Position numbers and translations under genes: made by a program. 9,597 bases of DNA from Candidatus Cloacimonadota bacterium (GTDB taxonomy: Bacteria; Cloacimonadota; Cloacimonadia; Cloacimonadales; TCS61). Location of the stretch: contig JAUVIJ010000059.1 in NCBI GenBank assembly GCA_030592835.1, forward strand, positions 1-9,597. The letters are read 5' to 3'. The notes below the pieces were generated by a model. That model worked only from the letters and a program-made list of their open reading frames with translations, did not search any database and was not told where the DNA came from. Position 1 is the first letter of the stretch, and each line of letters opens with the position of its first letter. Below, piece by piece: positions 6,502 to 9,597 of the stretch.

Positions 6502-9500
6502 ATGATTAAGACTGTATTTGTCGCTTTGATCTTGCTTTCATTTATATCGATTCTGTACTGTGATATTTTTACAGTTCTGGACGAACAGGAAGATTATATC
6601 ATTGTGAAATTCAATCTTCCTGATTATGATGTTGAGGAATTTGAAATTAATAATGAACTGTTTCATAAAATCCATGAACCGCAAGCAGCTTATTTAACAC
6701 AAGAAGGATATCCTCAACTCCCTTTTTATTCCGGAATTGTCGGACTTCCTGTCGATGGATCAATACAGGTCTCGATTGTAAGCAGGCAACAGAAGATTTT
6801 AAAAAACTTCAGTATTTTTCCAGTCGAGAAAAGAATGCTCGGTTCCAATAATATTGATTATGTTTTCTTCAGAAATGAGCTGGCATATTCCCGAAACGAA
6901 CTTTATCCACTTGAATTAACCAGACTCGGAGAACCGGCATATATTGGTGACAGATATTTTACCTCATTTTTAATACATCCCTTCCAGTTCAGAAGTGGCA
7001 GCAGTGAATTGACAATAACTACGGAGCTGACTCTCAGAATAGACATTTTTGGGGATAAAACAGATAATCGTACAGGTTCATCGAATAACTTCATCGATGA
7101 TATCGGAGATGACTTTTTCCTTAATAACAGTTATTCCAGGAACTGGCGCAAAGAGAAAGAGATAGCCGACTATGAATATGACCGTCAAAGCGATCAGGTT
7201 CAGGTCATTCAACTGATTGTATCTGAAAGAGGTATTTACAAGATCACTTTGGAAGATTTGATCACAGGTCTTGAAGAATTCACCTTGTTGAATGAAATCG
7301 AATTTCAACTTGATTTTAATTGGGATGAAATAGATCCACGTTTTCTGCAATTAAATGATGAGTTTGGTCCTGTTCCCATTTATTTCCATGGAGAGACCGA
7401 TGGGTCTTTTGATGAAGAAGATTATTTCGAATTTTACGGGGATATTCATTATGGAGACGAAGATTATTATGATGAATTCACCTCGGAGAACTATTATAGT
7501 CTTACCTTGAATGATAATTATGGCAGCAGGATGATAGTTGAGAATGGGGGTTTGGAACTGTCTGATCCCTATGTAGCGGAATCCTTTCAATATACAATGC
7601 ATTTTGAAAAACAGAACATAATCGATCATCTTGGTGCTCAGTTCGTTTATAATTCCTTTGATTATTATAAAGAAGACATTTGGTTCTGGTCCAAAATAAT
7701 GGCACCCGACCTGGCTATTTTTCCTTTCGATATCCAATATCCTCAGGAATCCAGTTTTCGCACCTTTACAGCCAAAGTTAGTTTGTTCGGTGTAACCTAT
7801 AATCCTGATGATTATTATAATATCAATCACCATGCAATTGTAAGGATCAATTCCTCGATCATCAATAATCATCAATGGTACGGTCAGAATGAACAGATCT
7901 TCGAAAATCAACAGTCTCTTCCCAACAGTTATCTGCACCATGGTGAGAACAATCTTTATGTCAGTCTGCCCGGATTACCTGAAAACCTTTTAGAACAGGT
8001 TTTATTTGATTATTTTGATCTGACCTACTGGCGAGAATATAGGACGGATGATGATATTCTGGAATTTAGCAAACCTCAGAACCGTCCTCCGGGGATGTTT
8101 CAGTTCGAACTGAAAAATTTCCAGACTGATACCCTCAGTGTTTACAAAATTGGATCCAGTATTTTTGAAAATATTCAGATCGAAACTTTTATCGATGAAG
8201 AAGACGAAAGCGATTCCACAACGTTCAAAATAACCTTTCAGGATGAGGTTATTTCCGATGATGTTAAGTATATAGCGGTTTCAGATAATAAGAAACTTAA
8301 ACCTCTAATGATCAGACCTGATCTGCCGTCCAGCTTGCGAGATCCCTCCAGACAAGCAGATTATATCATCATTACAGACGAAAATTTTGTTGGTCATGAA
8401 GGAACCCTTCAATACGAAATTACCTGGGAAAATCAGGGACACCTGGTTGAGATTGTTTCCGTTCAGGATATTTATGATGAGTTCAATTTTGGGATGGAAT
8501 CGGTTGAATCCATTAATGAGTTTCTCGCCTATGCTTATAATAACTGGCAGGAACCTACTGTAAGTCATGTCATGTTGCTTGGTGACGGCATACTGGATGA
8601 GCGTGATAACAGTAGAGACCGCAGATACAATATTATCCCTTTCAGAAGAGTCTGGGCGGAAAAAAGAGGTGCGATCGCCAGTGATAACTGGATTGCCTGT
8701 ATTGTCGGTGATGATCCTGTTCCTGATCTCAGCATTTCCCGGGTTAATGTCTGGAGCTCAGATCAAATATCGGAGGTAGCGGAAAAAACTGAGGAATACC
8801 TGGAATATCCCCGGTATGATGATCTCTGGCATGGAAGAATAGTTCTGGCTGCTGGAGGCAATCCCAGTGAGGGCACTTTTTTTGCCAAACAGTGTGAACG
8901 GATCCGTAAATATCACATTCCTCCGGATCATCATATAACCAGGGTTTATTGTAATGTTGACGATCTTCCTCAGAATTTTTATGGTAATACAACCTCGCTG
9001 CTCAATGCGATCAATGAAGGTACAACTATGGTTATTTTCGTTGGTCACGGCGGCGGTCATGTTTGGGCGGATTACAACCTTTTAAATAAAGCCGATATAT
9101 CAACACTGAATAATGATAGTTATCCTTTTGTTGCCAGCATGTCCTGCTTTGGTTCAGCTTTTAATTATGCCCAGAGTTCCTGTATCGGCGAGGAACTGAT
9201 CCTGGAGCCGGATAAAGGTGCTATCGCACATGTGGGATTCACCGGATACGGTTATGTCAACGGGGATGAGGTTTTTTCTAATCATATGACCGACGGGATC
9301 TATGAAAAACAGCTTGGTTCCATTGGAGACGTAATCCGTTACACTAAAGCCAAATTTTATTCTTCCTATTTAACTGGAATCGTTGGGATTGCTCTTACAC
9401 ATGGATGTGCTCTGCTGGGTGATCCTATGATCCCTATCATCCTTCCTCAACCTGATACTTATGTTCATCTTAACGAGTATAATTTGAGTGTTGGCGATAC

Positions 9501-9597
9501 TCTCCAGATCCATGCAGAAGTTGGTCCGGATATTGAAAGAGGAAAATTCATAATATATGATGAAAATGATGTTCAACTACCTCTCGATGAATATTAT
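6502..9597 (+). CDS. Secreted gingipain-like cysteine protease (peptidase family C25), 3' end beyond window
   Basis: 1032 codons are visible with no stop; the gene continues past the right edge. The N-terminus (K3, then a hydrophobic stretch to about residue 18, YCD) is a signal peptide; a lipobox is unlikely because Tyr precedes the Cys. Residues about 25-610 form a large acidic, Tyr/Asn-rich region of propeptide/beta-sandwich type, including FDEEDYFEFYGD (303-314). The peptidase domain (about 619-978) shows ADYIIITDENF (619-629), LLGDG (692-696), ASDNW (726-730), PDLSISRV (741-748), GHGGGH (848-853) with likely catalytic His849, SMSCFG (879-884) with likely nucleophile Cys882, and LLGDPMIP (971-978). 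These fit the C25 His/Cys dyad. An Ig-like domain appears to start near 985. Family members are exported and act outside the cell; a C-terminal sorting domain may lie beyond the window. Substrate unknown. Confidence 0.9.
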   Translation, partial: MIKTVFVALILLSFISILYCDIFTVLDEQEDYIIVKFNLPDYDVEEFEINNELFHKIHEPQAAYLTQEGYPQLPFYSGIVGLPVDGSIQVSIVSRQQKILKNFSIFPVEKRMLGSNNIDYVFFRNELAYSRNELYPLELTRLGEPAYIGDRYFTSFLIHPFQFRSGSSELTITTELTLRIDIFGDKTDNRTGSSNNFIDDIGDDFFLNNSYSRNWRKEKEIADYEYDRQSDQVQVIQLIVSERGIYKITLEDLITGLEEFTLLNEIEFQLDFNWDEIDPRFLQLNDEFGPVPIYFHGETDGSFDEEDYFEFYGDIHYGDEDYYDEFTSENYYSLTLNDNYGSRMIVENGGLELSDPYVAESFQYTMHFEKQNIIDHLGAQFVYNSFDYYKEDIWFWSKIMAPDLAIFPFDIQYPQESSFRTFTAKVSLFGVTYNPDDYYNINHHAIVRINSSIINNHQWYGQNEQIFENQQSLPNSYLHHGENNLYVSLPGLPENLLEQVLFDYFDLTYWREYRTDDDILEFSKPQNRPPGMFQFELKNFQTDTLSVYKIGSSIFENIQIETFIDEEDESDSTTFKITFQDEVISDDVKYIAVSDNKKLKPLMIRPDLPSSLRDPSRQADYIIITDENFVGHEGTLQYEITWENQGHLVEIVSVQDIYDEFNFGMESVESINEFLAYAYNNWQEPTVSHVMLLGDGILDERDNSRDRRYNIIPFRRVWAEKRGAIASDNWIACIVGDDPVPDLSISRVNVWSSDQISEVAEKTEEYLEYPRYDDLWHGRIVLAAGGNPSEGTFFAKQCERIRKYHIPPDHHITRVYCNVDDLPQNFYGNTTSLLNAINEGTTMVIFVGHGGGHVWADYNLLNKADISTLNNDSYPFVASMSCFGSAFNYAQSSCIGEELILEPDKGAIAHVGFTGYGYVNGDEVFSNHMTDGIYEKQLGSIGDVIRYTKAKFYSSYLTGIVGIALTHGCALLGDPMIPIILPQPDTYVHLNEYNLSVGDTLQIHAEVGPDIERGKFIIYDENDVQLPLDEYY

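Noticed and set aside
6502..6564. Lipoprotein signal peptide for the protease (Cys at the end of the hydrophobic stretch)
   Set aside because: The residues before the Cys are Ile-Leu-Tyr; a Tyr at -1 does not fit a lipobox, so ordinary signal-peptidase cleavage is more likely.
6903..9576. Several minus-strand reading frames of 60-196 codons opposite the protease gene
   Set aside because: They are antisense to one continuous 1032-codon frame carrying clear C25 motifs, and their products are Ile-rich low-complexity sequence expected from the complement of Asp/Asn/Tyr codons.

Overview
The window reads as ordinary chromosome from a Gram-negative, LPS-making bacterium. kdsB (CMP-KDO synthesis) implies lipopolysaccharide, and a lipoprotein and a secreted gingipain-like (C25) protease imply an outer membrane and an export system. 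The mnmG variant GPAVWAPRSQNDR, an archaeal/eukaryal-type ProRS, a large acidic/aromatic-rich C25 protease and moderately low GC (judged by eye) together suggest the Fibrobacteres-Chlorobi-Bacteroidetes neighbourhood. A Candidatus Cloacimonadota-like lineage is my best guess, but it is inference only.

Layout. Positions 1-566 hold no convincing gene. They contain a palindrome next to a TATAAT box, a short sequence resembling a dispersed repeat of Bacteroidetes-like genomes, a possible insertion-sequence end with a truncated transposase start, and an 8-bp-periodic tandem repeat. Positions 567-3909 are a tight minus-strand operon transcribed mnmG -> lipoprotein -> kdsB; the first pair overlaps by 4 nt (ATGA) and the second pair is 2 nt apart. 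Positions 3910-4064 are a divergent promoter region with a TTGACA hexamer facing each way. Positions 4065-6387 hold a plus-strand pair: proS and, 4 nt after it, a fusion of an S4 RNA-binding domain to a CinA-C/PncC nicotinamide-nucleotide amidase domain. After a 114-nt AT-rich gap, a large secreted cysteine protease gene starts at 6502 and runs off the right edge, still open after 1032 codons.

Functionally, mnmG (tRNA wobble-uridine modification), proS (tRNA charging) and the S4 domain (RNA binding) give a translation-related core spanning the divergent promoter. kdsB and the lipoprotein are envelope genes carried in the same operon as mnmG. The protease has its own ribosome-binding site and probably its own transcription unit. 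No tRNA, rRNA, CRISPR array, riboswitch or clear GC-rich intrinsic terminator was found. The least ordinary items are the S4-PncC fusion, the C25 protease, the candidate IS end whose inverted repeat covers its own Shine-Dalgarno sequence, and the repeat-laden region beyond kdsB.
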